A stretch of DNA of 64,000 nt from Diphasiastrum complanatum (lineage: Eukaryota; Streptophyta; Lycopodiopsida; Lycopodiales; Lycopodiaceae): positions 65,572,370 to 65,636,369 of the forward strand of contig CM055096.1 of NCBI GenBank assembly GCA_029204225.1, read 5' to 3'. The notes below the pieces were generated by a model. It was not told the origin of the DNA and did no database searches. It saw only the letters and a list, made by a program, of their open reading frames with translations. This document shows positions 20,698 through 33,359 of this stretch, piece by piece; position 1 is the first letter of the stretch, and every line of letters starts with the position of its first letter. Made by a program: the position numbers and the translations under genes.

Positions 20698-20994
20698 ATG
20701 ACACTATAGCTATTACGCACATATCACTCTTAATTTTGTCTGATCTTGAATGAATTATTGTCTGCTATCGCTTGTGTATCTTACTCACTTGTTTTATCTA
20801 TTTCGCATACTAGTTCAGTTTTTTTGAATGCTATATTAATCTAAAATGTAGGTCAGCAGTGTCTGTCTACATTCTGGATAACTGTAGAAATGATATAGCC
20901 AACAGTGACCAACAATCATATCTAAGATCCATCCGGGTTTTTTTATCATTTCGCTTTAGCAATGTCAATATCAAAACTTGTTCAAGTTTCGTCT

Positions 20995-21052
20995 CATTTC
21001 GTTTCGTTTTGTCTAGTTTCGTTTCATTTCGTTTCGTTTCGTTTCAGAGTCT
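20995..21052. repeat. (GTTTC)n pentanucleotide microsatellite
   Basis: Imperfect repeats of CGTTT/CATTT/TAGTTT, for example TTTCGTTTCGTTTCGTTTCA, within a T-rich context. Confidence 0.8.
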
Positions 21053-21622
21053 GATTGATATCTGTAGTTCACGTTTTTCAGGTCATTCTTCGTATCACTT
21101 TTTGTAGATTGATACACAAAGTGAAACACTGTAATACTAACCTAAATAGATGTTGCATGAGAATCTTGCGAAGACGCCATATTTGCTTACAAATGAAACT
21201 TCCTTCGGAGACTAGTAATAGAAGTTTTTCGAGTCTAGTTTTTGCCACACTAGTAATAGCATAAAAAGCTTTGCTAATCACACAATACTTATATTATGAA
21301 ATGAATACTCTGCTTATGTTTAAGTAAAGAGTGAATGAACAAAACCCATACATGAACTCTGCGAATGTGATTTTCAAAAAGCATACATGTATAATAGCGT
21401 ACTTCTAATCCAATAATGGAATCGAAATGCAACTGCGTAGTAGGAATATCTGTGTAAAGCAAGAGACATATAGCATTTGCTTACTATTGCATATCATTTA
21501 CCATAAATCACACCTCATGTGGTAATCATAGAACCATACAAAATATGGTAGCTCACTGGCATTCAACCATGCATCCATTCAATCATTAAAAAGGCGGGCA
21601 CGTGTATAAACAATAGTGTGGT

Positions 21623-21644
21623 CATCGCTGCCCTATCAGCGATG
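21623..21644. repeat. Perfect 8-bp inverted repeat
   Basis: CATCGCTG, loop CCCTAT, CAGCGATG. Similar but imperfect GCTGCCC / GGGC-type pieces recur near 21700 and 21795. Confidence 0.7.
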
Positions 21645-22075
21645 GAGTGGCCTCATAGCTACATAAACAGAGGTTCGATGATTCACGTGTAATGATAGTA
21701 AGGTAATCACTGCCCCAACGAGTTTGCTCATTATCCCAAATGCATATCAATCAAGCCACATATGCAATACGTTGCATAGAGCAACAGCACGTTGTCAGCG
21801 CCCTCTCAGCATGCGATTTCATTCCATATTTGCTACATAACATACACCACTCAAGCCCAAAAAATTCTAACTTTTGGATATCGAAAAGTCTTAGGATTTT
21901 TTTGAGTCAATACACTATCGAAAAATTCTGCAAAATGTGAGTCGAGTTTTTGCTATAATAATTTTTTGAGCCTTCCTTTTTTTGTGGTTTTTTTTGTTTC
22001 AAAGATAGGTATAAACAAGGGATTTTCAGAATGCTCATTACCTGATGGAATTGGGCTTGAGCATGAATTCCAACA

Positions 22076-22087
22076 CTCCCCCTTAAT
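22076..22087 (-). other. Polypurine tract of a copia element
   Basis: Minus strand ATTAAGGGGGAG followed at once by TGTTGGAATTC; primes plus-strand synthesis and marks the inner edge of the 3' LTR. Confidence 0.8.
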
Positions 22088-22239
22088 GTGGATCCTGGAA
22101 AATTTTCATCTTCAAATAAATCTGAGATGATGCTCCTTTGTTAGAGCCTTGGTGAAGTAATTTGTAACTTTGTCCTACAGTAAACAAAGAAATTTCCTTG
22201 CTTGCACTTTCTCTCTAAGATAGTGATATCGGATTTTGA

Positions 22240-22723
22240 TATGCTTACTTCAGGAGTGGAATCTCGGATTCAAAGATAGTGCAATGGCACTTTGATTGTC
22301 ACAATAGAGGGTCGTTGGATGTGATTGGATAATTTCAATTTCTGCAAGTAGGTTCCTCAACCAAATTGCCTCTTTGGTAGCATTTGTGGCAGATATGTAT
22401 TCCGATTATGTGGAGGATAATGCTACTGAGGTCTGTTTCTGGCTGTTACAAGAAATTGGACCTTGATTGAACAAGAACACAAATCCAAAGTTCGATTTTC
22501 TTGTGTCGATATCTCCTACCCAATCTGCGTCTATGTAGCCCTCTAGAATGTTGGCAGATTGGCTGCCTCCATAGCAAATACTGAGGCGTTTTGTAGCTTG
22601 CACATACTTCGTAACTTTTATGAGAGCCTTCCAATGGATTGGACTTGGATTTGAAAGAAATTGGTTGAGAGAGCTGATTGGGTATGCAAGGTTTTGGCGA
22701 GTGTAGAGCATAACATACATCAA
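22240..22723 (-). pseudogene. Copia RNase H region
   Basis: Reads MYVMLYTRQNLAYPISSLNQ, then WKALIKVTKYVQATKRLSIC, then GYIDADWVGDIDTRKSNFGF with the catalytic Asp of RNase H, ending in a QTSVALSST segment. Beyond 22406 the frame is lost, but the tail toward the PPT keeps copia-like content. It belongs to the same element as the RT at 22982-23674. Confidence 0.8.
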
Positions 22724-22981
22724 TGAACCGATTATGGAGTGAAATGGATACTACTTCATTTCCTCCTTATCTGACTCGGATTTTGGACATTGCTCTTTTA
22801 ACAGCTTCAAACCAAGGTCGAGTGGGAAGTGGCTCAGTTTGCACTCGGCCATTCCATATTTCTTCAACACATTGGTGAGGTATCTCTGCTGGCTGATGAA
22901 AATCTGCCTGCTAGATCGAATTCAAAAAATCTGAATTCCGAGACAATAGTGAGTAGGACCCATATCTGTCATCATGTATTC

Positions 22982-23674
22982 CTATGCTAACATGTATTTG
23001 GTATCCTTCAACAAATTCAGATTAATACTGAACAATAAAGTATCAACAACATACAAAGTAGTGATGATTAAGGAATCTGAGACAGACTTAAAATAAACAT
23101 TTGAGTCTGCCAAGTTTGGAATGAAACCATTCTCGATTAGAAATGTATTAATTTTCTGAAACCAGACTCTTGGAGACTGTTTCAGACCATACAAAGCTTT
23201 GTGAATTCTACACACTAGGTGCTCCTTATCCTTTAGCTCATATGCTTCTGGCTGGGACATGTAGATCTCCTCTTCAATGGTGCCATTGAGGAATGCAGTT
23301 TGGATGTCCATTTGGTAAACTTCGAGGTCGGCTACAACTGCATAGGAAAGAAGTAAATGAATTGAAGCATGCTTTACCACTGGACTGAAGGTTTCTGAAT
23401 AATCCAAACGTGGAATCTTGAAGAAGCTTTTGGCTACCAATCTGGCTTTGTATCGATTTATTCTCCCTTCAGCATCATACTTCACTTTGAACAACCACTT
23501 GCATGGGATCGGATTTTGATCCTTTGGTAGCTCAATTACAGTCCACGTATGGTTCTCAATCAGAAAATTGAATTCTACATCCATGGCTGCTTTCCATTGG
23601 TCAGCATTAGGGGTTGACATTGCCTCATGATCTGTGTTTGCTTCCCGTACAAAATAACAGGCGGGATCATCCAT
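22982..23674 (-). pseudogene. Copia reverse transcriptase
   Basis: About 230 codons: WKAAMDVEFNFLIENHTWTV, CKWLFKVKYDAEGRINRYKA, RLVAKSFFKIPRLDYSETFS, YQMDIQTAFLNGTIEEEIYM with the catalytic Asp, and ALYGLKQSPRVWFQKINTFL. The YVDD box is damaged (LYVVDTLLFS), so the enzyme would be inactive. Upstream linker and integrase end are at 23680-24110. Confidence 0.85.
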
Positions 23675-23679
23675 GAATC

Positions 23680-24130
23680 AGGATGGAGGCTGTTTGGATC
23701 GACTCGATCTTCTGGATTGAGGTTCAATCCTTTGATGTTGTTCGATATGTTGAGGTTTTGACTCATTTTCCAAGTTAGTATCGATTTTATGATTTTCAAT
23801 CCCTGAGCTGTTTTCGATACTTGTCAGAATTTGATTTTTTGATCCTAGGGTCGAATTTTGATTGTTCGATTCTTAGGTCGGATTTGTCTGGAGCTTTTCC
23901 CTTATGGTCAAAAAATTGGTCTTCCATGAATATGACATCCCTACTCATGAAGGCCTTTTGATTTTTCAAGTTGTAGAGATTGTATGCCTTGTGATCTGGA
24001 GAGTAGCCAATGAAAATCGATTTTCTGCTTTTGTCATTCAATTTCTTTCTCAAATATTCAGGGATCTAAGCATAGGCAATGCATCCAAACACACGAATAT
24101 GTTTGAGTGATGGTTTTGATCCAGTCCACA
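23680..24130 (-). pseudogene. Copia integrase C-terminal end and linker
   Basis: Reads KKLNDKSRKSIFIGYSPDHK, AYNLYNLKNQKAFMSRDVIF and an acidic/basic linker, the usual integrase tail before RT. The element stops near 24130; the integrase core, protease, gag and 5' LTR are absent. Confidence 0.75.
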
Positions 24131-27100
24131 TAACCCGAAGAATGTGAAGTATACGACTGAAGTCTTTCAAAATTTGCAAAGAATGCAAAGAATGCGACAA
24201 ACTTCACCATTTGAACGACTTCGAGTCATAGGACTATTATATACATTGTACACATGTCGTTGTACATTATTTCATGACCAAGTACATAGTTTAAATTAAA
24301 CTAGTCTTGTAATTATAAGATTAGCTAAACGATTTCTATAATAAACAAGGATCTGTAAAAATACATCTCCAGTCCACATTCATTCATGATGCAACAAAGC
24401 GGAAGATTAAGCATCCAAAGTTACGTCCCTATTTTGGCTATAGCCATTCGTGTTGTTCATCTGACAAGGGTTCAGTGTAATATGCAAGCAACACCTTCTA
24501 TCCGTGTCTAACGTAGATATGTGTGTGTTGTGATTGTTTACACTCTTCGATTTACTTGTCTTAGCTCATTCATTGATCAGATCACGAACGTCTCTGACTC
24601 CTCAGAATCTGATCAGACGACGGCTGTCTTTGACGCATGAGGAACAAGCACTATCATATGGCACTATCACTTTAATTATATACTGAAATTCATACTCAAA
24701 CTGATAAACAATAATTTCGCACCCTATCAATCCTCTTCGGTGGATGTGCTCATAATATGTCTGAGCACGCAATTATTTCATATGTCCTGTCTAGAGAACG
24801 CATGAGCTGTGATTCTGTTTGGCATTAACAATCTCTTGAGAATGTTCTTGCTGATAGTCAGTAGCAGCCCATAACGGGAGAGTTGTTTGGCACTCCATTT
24901 ATCTCTCTCCCCCTCCTACTTCGTTCTCCATCACAATTAACGTTGGTTGTTGTGACCATGAGCACCTTGGACAGGATATTCATTGTACAATAATAGCTCA
25001 AACAAACAATAAAAGAACTAGAATATTACAACTATTGGCAATAAGTATGCCCTAATAATGGAGCATTGATGCATCCCACTGAATAGGAATGCACATCAAT
25101 CTTGGACAAGAGAGCAGTAGTTCAAATACAATCACCAATTTAGTGTGTGACATCCTATTGTTGCTCATACCTAACCACTACCATAGTTTCCAACCTCTCA
25201 TGCACATACTGTAAACAAGTTAACTTCCTCATGCTCTACATTATTAAAAAATACTAGCTTTGAAAATTGTTCTTGGTGAACTGCCATTCTTGGTCAAACA
25301 AAAAGCATCAACAAGAAAAAATGGAATAAAAGAATCGAAAAAGTATTCTATCTTATAGATTTCCCTCACCCTTATATACCCTAGTTTTGATACCCCATAA
25401 CATGCTCATCTTGTGAGATGTTGAATAACAATTTGAGCCAATCATGTCATGTTTCTAAACGACAACATAAAAGACAGCCCAAGCGAGTGTTGAGGTAGTT
25501 TAAGAGCATGTCGCACTACAAATTAGAGTACAAAAGATCATCATCAAGCATAACACTTGGAAACTTTGTGACTCCAACTAGGCAAGGGACATTAAATGAA
25601 GGAAATCTAGTAGTTATTGCTTCATATTAAGGCAATCATCGTAAACTTGCTCATAATGGAAAAATAAAGAGCTTTCTCCACTTTGGCTAGATTATGTGTT
25701 GTATAGCTCAAATCCCTACCTTGTTGCCCATTCTATTCCTATTGTAGTTGAGAGCCATGTTATTATTGTTTATAAATAGTACCTATAAATGAAAATTTGA
25801 TGATAGTCATAGAGCACAAAACGCCAATGTTCATGGAAGTCAAAGAATGATGGGTGAGAGAATCGAGGCATAGATGCATATATCTCTAGAAGGAGACACA
25901 TTTCACTCCAAATGATACCCATAAAGTACCACCTACAAAGAGGTCACCAACAACTTTCGTCCTCTCATAATGCGTGTGATAACATGACACTCATGCTTCT
26001 ATAATGACCATTTCAACAATGTTACAAAATTTCATATCATGATTTAGACCAAGGCTATCTTTTCACACATGATCTTTAGTATTATGAGACGTGCACTTTC
26101 ATTCTTGATTAGCACCTTCATTCTTGATTAGCACCTGGATTCTACACGACTTGATTAGGTTCTTCAACTATTGTGTAAACTTCACATATTCTCTTTTTCT
26201 AATTTACTTGCATGTTCTAAGTCATTTATTGTTGATATTGCCTTAATACTCGAGGTTTATGCTCATAGCTTGGGATTATTTCATAATTAATGTAGTCTTT
26301 TCTACAACAATTTTCATACCACGAGGGTTTACCACAATTGTTGATACAACTTGTTACTCATGGTATCTAATAATAGATTGAAATTATTTAAAAGAGATGC
26401 AAGGCCTTATACATAACTTTCTTCAAGATTGTTTTATTTTTCATATAACAAACTTTGCCAATTTTGCTTCCTTTATTATATTTGTCATTCTCTTGGGTTG
26501 CTGAAAATATGCCTCTTAGTTCTTGAGCATTCTTTTTTGTTTGTCCCTCACTACGTAAAAAGGTATACTCCTTTGGCATCTCACTCTTACTTTATGTCTG
26601 ACTTGTATGCAAGGCTGTCATATACAAATAAAGACCAAATTAGCTGTCTGCAAGAATACTAGTAAAGCTCTCAGTATATGTTGCATCTCAAAAGAGAGCC
26701 ATAACTCTGCACCCATTATGTCATACCATGATACACAAATAGATCACGACTATCGCATAAAGACATTATCAAAAAGATGTGCTATATAAAGGAAGAGCAT
26801 GATATAATAATGTTGATGACTAGTGCGGGATTTAGATTCTATATTAAATAATACAACATTGATATATGCAAATAGACTATCTTTTTGACTTAGGAAGCTA
26901 GCCAAAAGAAGATGCGAAAAAAAAAACCATTGTGTGTAAGATATATCAAAACTAGACACATTTCTATCTTTAAAAGGCAACCAATCTTAATGTACGATTA
27001 GACAGGATGACAGAAGCTTGAACGAAATAATCACTGCCTCAAACACATCAGATAGCTCAGATTAGACAACACTGGCATGCCGTGATTTTAATAAAACCAG

Positions 27101-27233
27101 TAAAATGAAATAATCCTAGCATTATTTACATGTCACTGGTAGTGTGCTCAAGGTTTCCAGAGCATGCTATCATTTCAACACATTTAATCCAGTCCTAATC
27201 AAGAACTTTCCTGTTCTATTCCAACTCAAACTA
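24131..27233. other. No gene recognised (3.1 kb)
   Basis: I find no domain-bearing reading frame, LTR pair or PBS here. A 21-bp direct repeat (CATTCTTGATTAGCACCT) is at 26101-26140. The stretch lies immediately downstream of the SIN3-like gene, where its C-terminal exons would be expected, but I see no Sin3a_C-type sequence on the minus strand. Confidence 0.5.
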
Positions 27234-27458
27234 TGCCGTTACGACAGCAAAAGATCTGCAATCCTCCCTGAGGTTGCTTGCAGGAGTAGCTGTAATTGCT
27301 GTAGCGCCATCTGCCGAAGATGCTGCTGGTGTATCTATCCTATCGCCTTTCACTCCTCAACTGCAGGGCTTGCAGTATTCCTGGGCTCCAAGCCATCTGT
27401 AAGCTGATTTGCAGTTTTCTGTGCCATCCGCCCCACCGTAGTTGCGCTTTCCCCAGCA
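27234..27458 (-). pseudogene. Coding-like sequence after the SIN3-like stop codon
   Basis: After the TAG ending the gene model near 27459, another frame reads [20 protein letters not shown] and TDGLEPRNTASPAVEE to a TGA. A third frame then reads DRIDTPAASSADGATAITAT to TAG near 27234. Polar, Ala/Ser/Thr-rich composition resembles the linker that follows MFGVP in plant SIN3-like proteins. Either two small frameshifts or an unrecognised splice explains this. Confidence 0.4.
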
Positions 27459-30400
27459 CTAGGAACTACTTTGTTTAGACTCTGGAGCTTTTACTTTAGC
27501 AACTTCTTCTGTATCTTCAGCTCCATGGGGACGAGGAGGCACCCCAAACATTGGCTCAATAAAGGTTGTCCAGATCCGCATTGTTTTATCGTATTGTTCC
27601 ATAGTATTGCATAATTTGTCGGAAGAATACTTGACAATTTGGTATAGGTCTGCACGGATAGAAGGATCAAGATACTCGAACTTCAAATCGGGAATCAATA
27701 GCCTGCGATTGCCAACAGCTCTCAGCAGCATTGTATTGTCTTGTCTCCTCTTTTTCTTATTTATCTCCTTAATTTCAGTCAACAGCCCTGCGACGAACAG
27801 CAGTAGAAAATTACTCTTCAATACCTTCCACAAGTTCTTAAGGAGGAATGACACAAGTATTGACTGTTAAACACAAAACTCTCATCTGAAAAATGAATCT
27901 CGTTTCTAATGTCCAGGCACCACTTGTGATGATGTATCTGTGAGTCCATTCTCCACAAACCCACAAAAGCTTCCCACGCATAACTTATCCTGCTTAACTT
28001 ACTCCAGAGTCAAAGATCATTGCCATTGAAGACTACCTCTGAAAATGTCTCGACAACACTCTCCTAATAACTAGACTACAACTGCACATTAAAGTCTTGA
28101 AGATTCAAAGTCTTTCCAATCCAAATGCCAAAACAGAGTCAGTCAAGCGACGATGTACCTCAGGCTTCATTCTTTTGAGAAGAATAATGCTGATGAGTTT
28201 TTATCACTTATCCAAGGTGAAGGGCAGACTCAGCCCTCCACTGTCCAGAAATAAAGGGGAGACTCGGCCATGAATAACAACAGGCATTAAAGAGCAAAGA
28301 CAATAATATGAAATCCATCATTTCAGCTCTCAAAACACGAGTACACCTAGAAAAAAGGCTGGTGGGTCTAAGGACAAAAAGGATCAGCAAAACCTAGCAG
28401 GTTGCAACTTGGATAAAGATATCAGACAAGAACTGAATGTTCACCTTTACGACAGCAAGATATATCAATGTTGAATCCAGGGTAATACCCAAGAAAGTAG
28501 AAAAGATAAACAAATCCTTAGGTTAATAAAGTCTACCCACAGTCAATAACAACATTAATTTCTTTAAGCTACAGAACATATAGTTCTTTCTTTAAGCTAC
28601 AGATCGTATAGTTCCTCCAAATCAATAACCATGCTTTTGAGCACATTGAAAGACGGATGCAAAATATGTACCCTCCCCAAAAAGTTCATACCTTTCATGC
28701 TAAGACTCTTTTGTTCCTGCTGCTTGAAGTAAAAGCTTCCATGGTCAAGAGATTTATGATGATTTTTTGAGTATATTTCAGCCCAGACTTTGTTCATGTC
28801 CATTCTGTTTCTCAGCCACTCTGCGTGTTTCTGCCTGAGGCGAGTATGTACTACAGGCAAAGCCGCAGCGGGGGCCTTCCGTAACGAGTCAATGACCTCT
28901 AATCCATGATCTCCATATAACATTTCAATGCACCTTAAATTCATTGCTGCAAATATCAAAACAAAGAGGGCATCAGAGGTTGAATACAAAATTTCCAAGT
29001 ACACAGAATGTTACTCAAAACGCATTAAACCCATTGGCTAAGCATAAGATAAAAAGTTCTTGTACAGTGATTAATGTAAACTAGATAACTCTTCACATGC
29101 AATTATTAGAGCATGTTATAGCAGTCAGCTTGAATACTTCATTGGAAAGCATCACATACCTGATAGATGCTCATCCAGAGAGAACTGAGATTCTGGCCTG
29201 GTTAGGTCAAGAATATTTTCTATCATCTCACCCACACGCTTTCCAGTTATTGCAATAGATTCTAGAAGCATATCAAGTGCAAACCTGGTAAAAAAATCCA
29301 AGATGAGTTCTTGAATGACCTTGAAACAAATAAAGCAAAAGAGATAAATAAACAAGCATAATTTTCATGTCTGTAAAGATAACTGCAAGGTACTGCCACA
29401 CATTGGCCTCAATTTTCGTGTCTGTGAAGATAACTGGAAGGTACTACCAGATATTGTCCTCGAGGAATTCTATTTAAAAATAGAGGATGAGTAAGGAAAA
29501 GGGCAACATAATAAATGTTTGATGGTGCTGCCCAGAAAATCTACTTGCAAGGTCACAAGGAACTGGCAGAAGAAACAACCACCATACCGATCATCTTCAC
29601 AACAAAAGAGGCTCTCTTCATATTGGTTTTTCCGCATGTGTTCGAATGAATAGTCCTCGCTACCCGATGGAACAGATACCCAGTTGTCATTGAGTACCGT
29701 AAAGCCCATTTCTGTACGGTGACTTGATAATGGCTTAGGATACTGGAGAAGTAAAACAAACAATGAACATGTGCATCACACACACATGTAAGTAAAAAAG
29801 AGAAGAGCATACCCCGGGGAAATTGTGCGACCTAAATGCAATGAAAATATGAATGGGAATTTGTTACTCACATTCTTTGGAAGAAGCCGATAACTTGGTG
29901 TGCAGCGCTCACAATTTGAAAGGTCAAGTTCTGAGATAGGCTTATTCATGAGTCTGTCTTTCGGAGGTAGTAAAGAGATCTTGTGATTTTCACCATCATT
30001 CAAATGATGAGAAGGTTCTGTCCCTCTCTCTTTCTTCATCTCTTTCTTTTTCCTTTTGTCTGTCCTTCCCTTTCTCCCTTTCCCTATCGCTCTCCCTTTG
30101 TCTTTCTCTATCACGATATCTTTCTCTATCCCTGTCTCTATTCCTCTCTCTCTCTCTCTCTCTTTATCCTTATCAACAGCAACTGTCCCATCTCCAGATT
30201 CTACAACCCCTGCATAGACAATATTAAGGGATCAACATCTATAAATAAAACCCGTTATGCCAGTCTGCAACATTTGCATATGTCATCATAGACAAACAAT
30301 GACCACTATTGATCACATCAGATGCAGAAATCATTCAACGAAGAAACTACTTACTTCTTCCAAAGACGTCCGCAAGATATCCTTCTGAAACATATTAAGA

Positions 30401-33354
30401 ACCAAGTTACCAAAACAAGCAAGTAGTAGGGTAAATTGTTCCACACAGATGACAGATATACAGAGGCATTCCCAGATGTTGAAACCCCATATTTACCAGA
30501 CGAACAAGAAAATTAGTCAGAAAGAACAAAGGAGAGCCGTGCAGCAAACATACTGGGGTCCTCACCTATACTTTCACAGCGCAAAAGAAACTCCATGAAT
30601 CCTTCTAAAAGTTCTTGGTGCTTCCCCAAAATGTCTTCAACCTGCGTGTCAACGAAATTGCCAAACCTCACTCAGTACATACAAATTAAGAATCATAACA
30701 TGCCCTAGAATCGAATAAAAAAACATATTCTTCTTCGATGAAACTACCTACCAGTGCTTGCAACTCGGTTCGATTGATGATGTCCTGACTATACAGGTTA
30801 ACACATTTTAAAAGTTCGTGGTACGAATCGCGATTCCGCAATTTCCCTTTTATCTTGTCAAACAGGACAAGCTCCTTCTGCATGATTGTGCCTAAAACTA
30901 AAACATAACCAGATGATTCAAATTTCAATGGTACAGAATGAAAATTTTTCCCAGAAATGTACAGGATTATGCTTCAAAGGTTCTCTTATAGCCTCTGTCC
31001 AACTTACAACCATTTCGCATGCTTACAAGCAAATCCTATCGGAAGAGCATTCTAGAATGGTTCAAGAACATCAAACCCCATGTGACCTCATAACAAAATG
31101 GGCCAACATGGACAGTAACAAAATCAATGCAGCTACGTAGACTGCACTGATCTCTTCAATATTTCTATCTACAGACTTACTCTTCACCACCGTTTTGTCT
31201 TCCAACTGAGGAGCTGGAGCAGAAGGTCCTGCAAATGTTTCCCCACCTTCACCAACTTGTGATTGGTTGCGGATCAACATGTCGGAGCGCCGAGCAGATT
31301 TACGTTTATGAGGCAATCGTTGCATTGCATCAATGTCATTTTCCAGTTCTGATTCCTTTTCGCCTTCAATGACTTCCTTGTGCTCACGTTCGTCTTTTTT
31401 CTCTCTCTCTTTCTCAATCTTTCTGCGCTGTTCCTTCTCGACCTTCGAAGCACTGCGATCAATCTCTTGTTCATCCGCAAGTTCCAATCCTCTATCACAA
31501 TCTATGTGAACAGCTCCAACTTTGTCTTTCTGCATGAGGCTGGACACATTAGAACTAGAAAAGACACATGACAAGCATTTCATGCTTGGCAATATCTCCA
31601 AGCTAACATACGTGCAACATCAACATGAATCTCCAAATAATCAGATTCAGAAGAAAAATACCTTCACCACTCTCTCACTCTGGCTATGTCTAGCAGAACC
31701 CATCACAGTACTTGCATCATCTCTTCTAACAGAAGATGAAGCCTTGGATGCCAGAGGTCCAGAAACATTCACAGGGCCAGTAGAATCAGGAAGAAAATAT
31801 GTGAACTCTTCCAATAAATCAGGGTGATGTCGGAAGAGAGATGCGACCTGCAAAATGAAGCTTTTAGTTGGTTGATTGACATAAGTTGAAGCCGCTAAAT
31901 TCTTAGTCTAGTTCCTCTACAGAAAATGTCAATAACTGTGTAAAGCCGACCCAACTGCCACTTCATAATTTGCTGAAAAGAAAGTTCTGAAGCAGCAAAC
32001 CCTTCAAGCAACTAAAATTCTTTTTCTACTCAACAAGAGGTCTTCATCACACAACTACAAAAATGAGTAGATTCAAACTATGGGCCAGAACAAAAAAAAC
32101 ATTTTCCTGATGGAGGCTCTAGGAACTACGGTTCAACTACCTCACGGTGAACTGCACATATAGACTTGTTTCCTTTACGACACGTGGTGAGAATTTCCAG
32201 AAAGGCCTTGTAGACTTGCTCGTCATGTTCAAAACGTGTCTGTCATAGAAAGAAAGACAGATTTTTGCCATCCAGCATTCCAAAACCATGAGTTTTCATG
32301 ATGAAAAAAAGTGAACTTTAACAAGATTCAAGTGCTCTTAAGATAAAAAACGTCTCTCTAGAATCAGACATAATGCCAAAAGAAAACTCTTTTCAACTAA
32401 GCACTCTTTTCTGAATACTTCAAATACAAAGTTAGATTCTGCATACTGTTTGCTTCTGAAAGCATAGTCACATAGAGGTAAACGATCCTCTTATTTCTCT
32501 AACTTACTTAGAAGCACAGAAAACTGTAAGATTGAATTTCGAAAAGTCCAGGGTCGATAGCCCATGTTATCATGGTCCAAAACCATAGACTAAAAATTTC
32601 TGAAATGGCAAACTAACACGAGCTTTTTAGGCATGCCGGATTGATCACCTTGATCTTGTTCACGTAATCCACAGGCTGCTTTTTAGGCGGTGGAGGAGTA
32701 TCCTCTTCGAGTGGAAGTGTTATTTCATAGCCCTTTGGGAGAAATGTGTTGAAACCTATTATTAACCGGGGATGACCCTTAAATAGATCTTTCACTCTAG
32801 CAATGACTCCTGCAGGGTCGATCCTGAAAGCCGCACACTAGCCTACTTAAGATACAAGCTATACATTATTTGGCAAAATTGACAAGCCTTTGGTGTTGAA
32901 GTTAATCACATATACGGGTTCATCAGAGTAGAAACTGTAGATACCTCTGTTCCTTAAAATGTTGGAAGACTTCTAAAAAATCGTCATAATTGTCTTTGTC
33001 ATCTTTAAATCTATCTTTCACTGCCTTCAGGTATTGTAATGCATCATCCTGCGTTGTCACTCCCTGGGATCCAGCAGCTGTCTGCACAGGTTCACTTCTG
33101 CTCCCAGAGGAAGGTACCAAACAGCAAATGATCAACAAAGAAATACAAATGAGGAATTTGATGTCAAAACAAAATCTTGAATGGAACTTAATATCCCAAT
33201 ATCGTGCCGTAAGTCGAGAAATTTGAACAAAGAAAATGAGAGCAAAAAACAATATACAAAGAGGCAATGTAAAAGCTTACGATTCTCCTGAAGCACTTGC
33301 AGGTCGTTTCAGATGTGGACCGAATGAGCTATCGTGATCTCTATGGCGCTTCAT
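27459..33354 (-). CDS. Paired amphipathic helix protein, SIN3-like co-repressor (C-terminally truncated)
   Basis: Nuclear scaffold that recruits histone deacetylases to repress transcription. Start ATG 33354 ([18 protein letters not shown]), typical of plant SIN3-like proteins. Exons with consistent phase: 33281-33354, 32945-33097, 32649-32823, 32141-32239, 31662-31847, 31181-31529, 30752-30891, 30566-30641, 30355-30384, 29872-30209, 29588-29742, 29160-29284, 28692-28946, 27459-27787. PAH1: [20 protein letters not shown] and [23 protein letters not shown]2: [23 protein letters not shown]3: [24 protein letters not shown]-interaction region: [47 protein letters not shown]. Then [20 protein letters not shown] and [20 protein letters not shown]. 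About 830 residues against roughly 1,300-1,400 usual; the Sin3a_C region is missing. Confidence 0.9.
30120..30175 (-). repeat. (TC)n microsatellite coding for an Arg/Glu run
   Basis: Inside exon 10 of the SIN3-like gene. The minus strand GAGAGA run encodes [18 protein letters not shown]. Length changes not divisible by three would shift the frame. Confidence 0.85.
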
Positions 33355-33359
33355 GCTGC

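Larger units (their letters stand above)
20700..22075 (-). repeat. Non-coding stretch ending in a copia 3' LTR
   Basis: The right end at 22075 is an LTR start on the minus strand (TGTTGGAATTCATGC) directly after a purine tract. The LTR's other end was not located. The stretch also holds a GTTTC/ATTTC microsatellite and a perfect 8-bp-stem hairpin, listed separately. No gene was seen. Confidence 0.5.

Noticed and set aside
26388-26980. Candidate C-terminal exons of the SIN3-like gene
   Set aside because: The open stretches here show no resemblance to the Sin3a_C region and are AT-rich with no phase-compatible splice sites that I can support.
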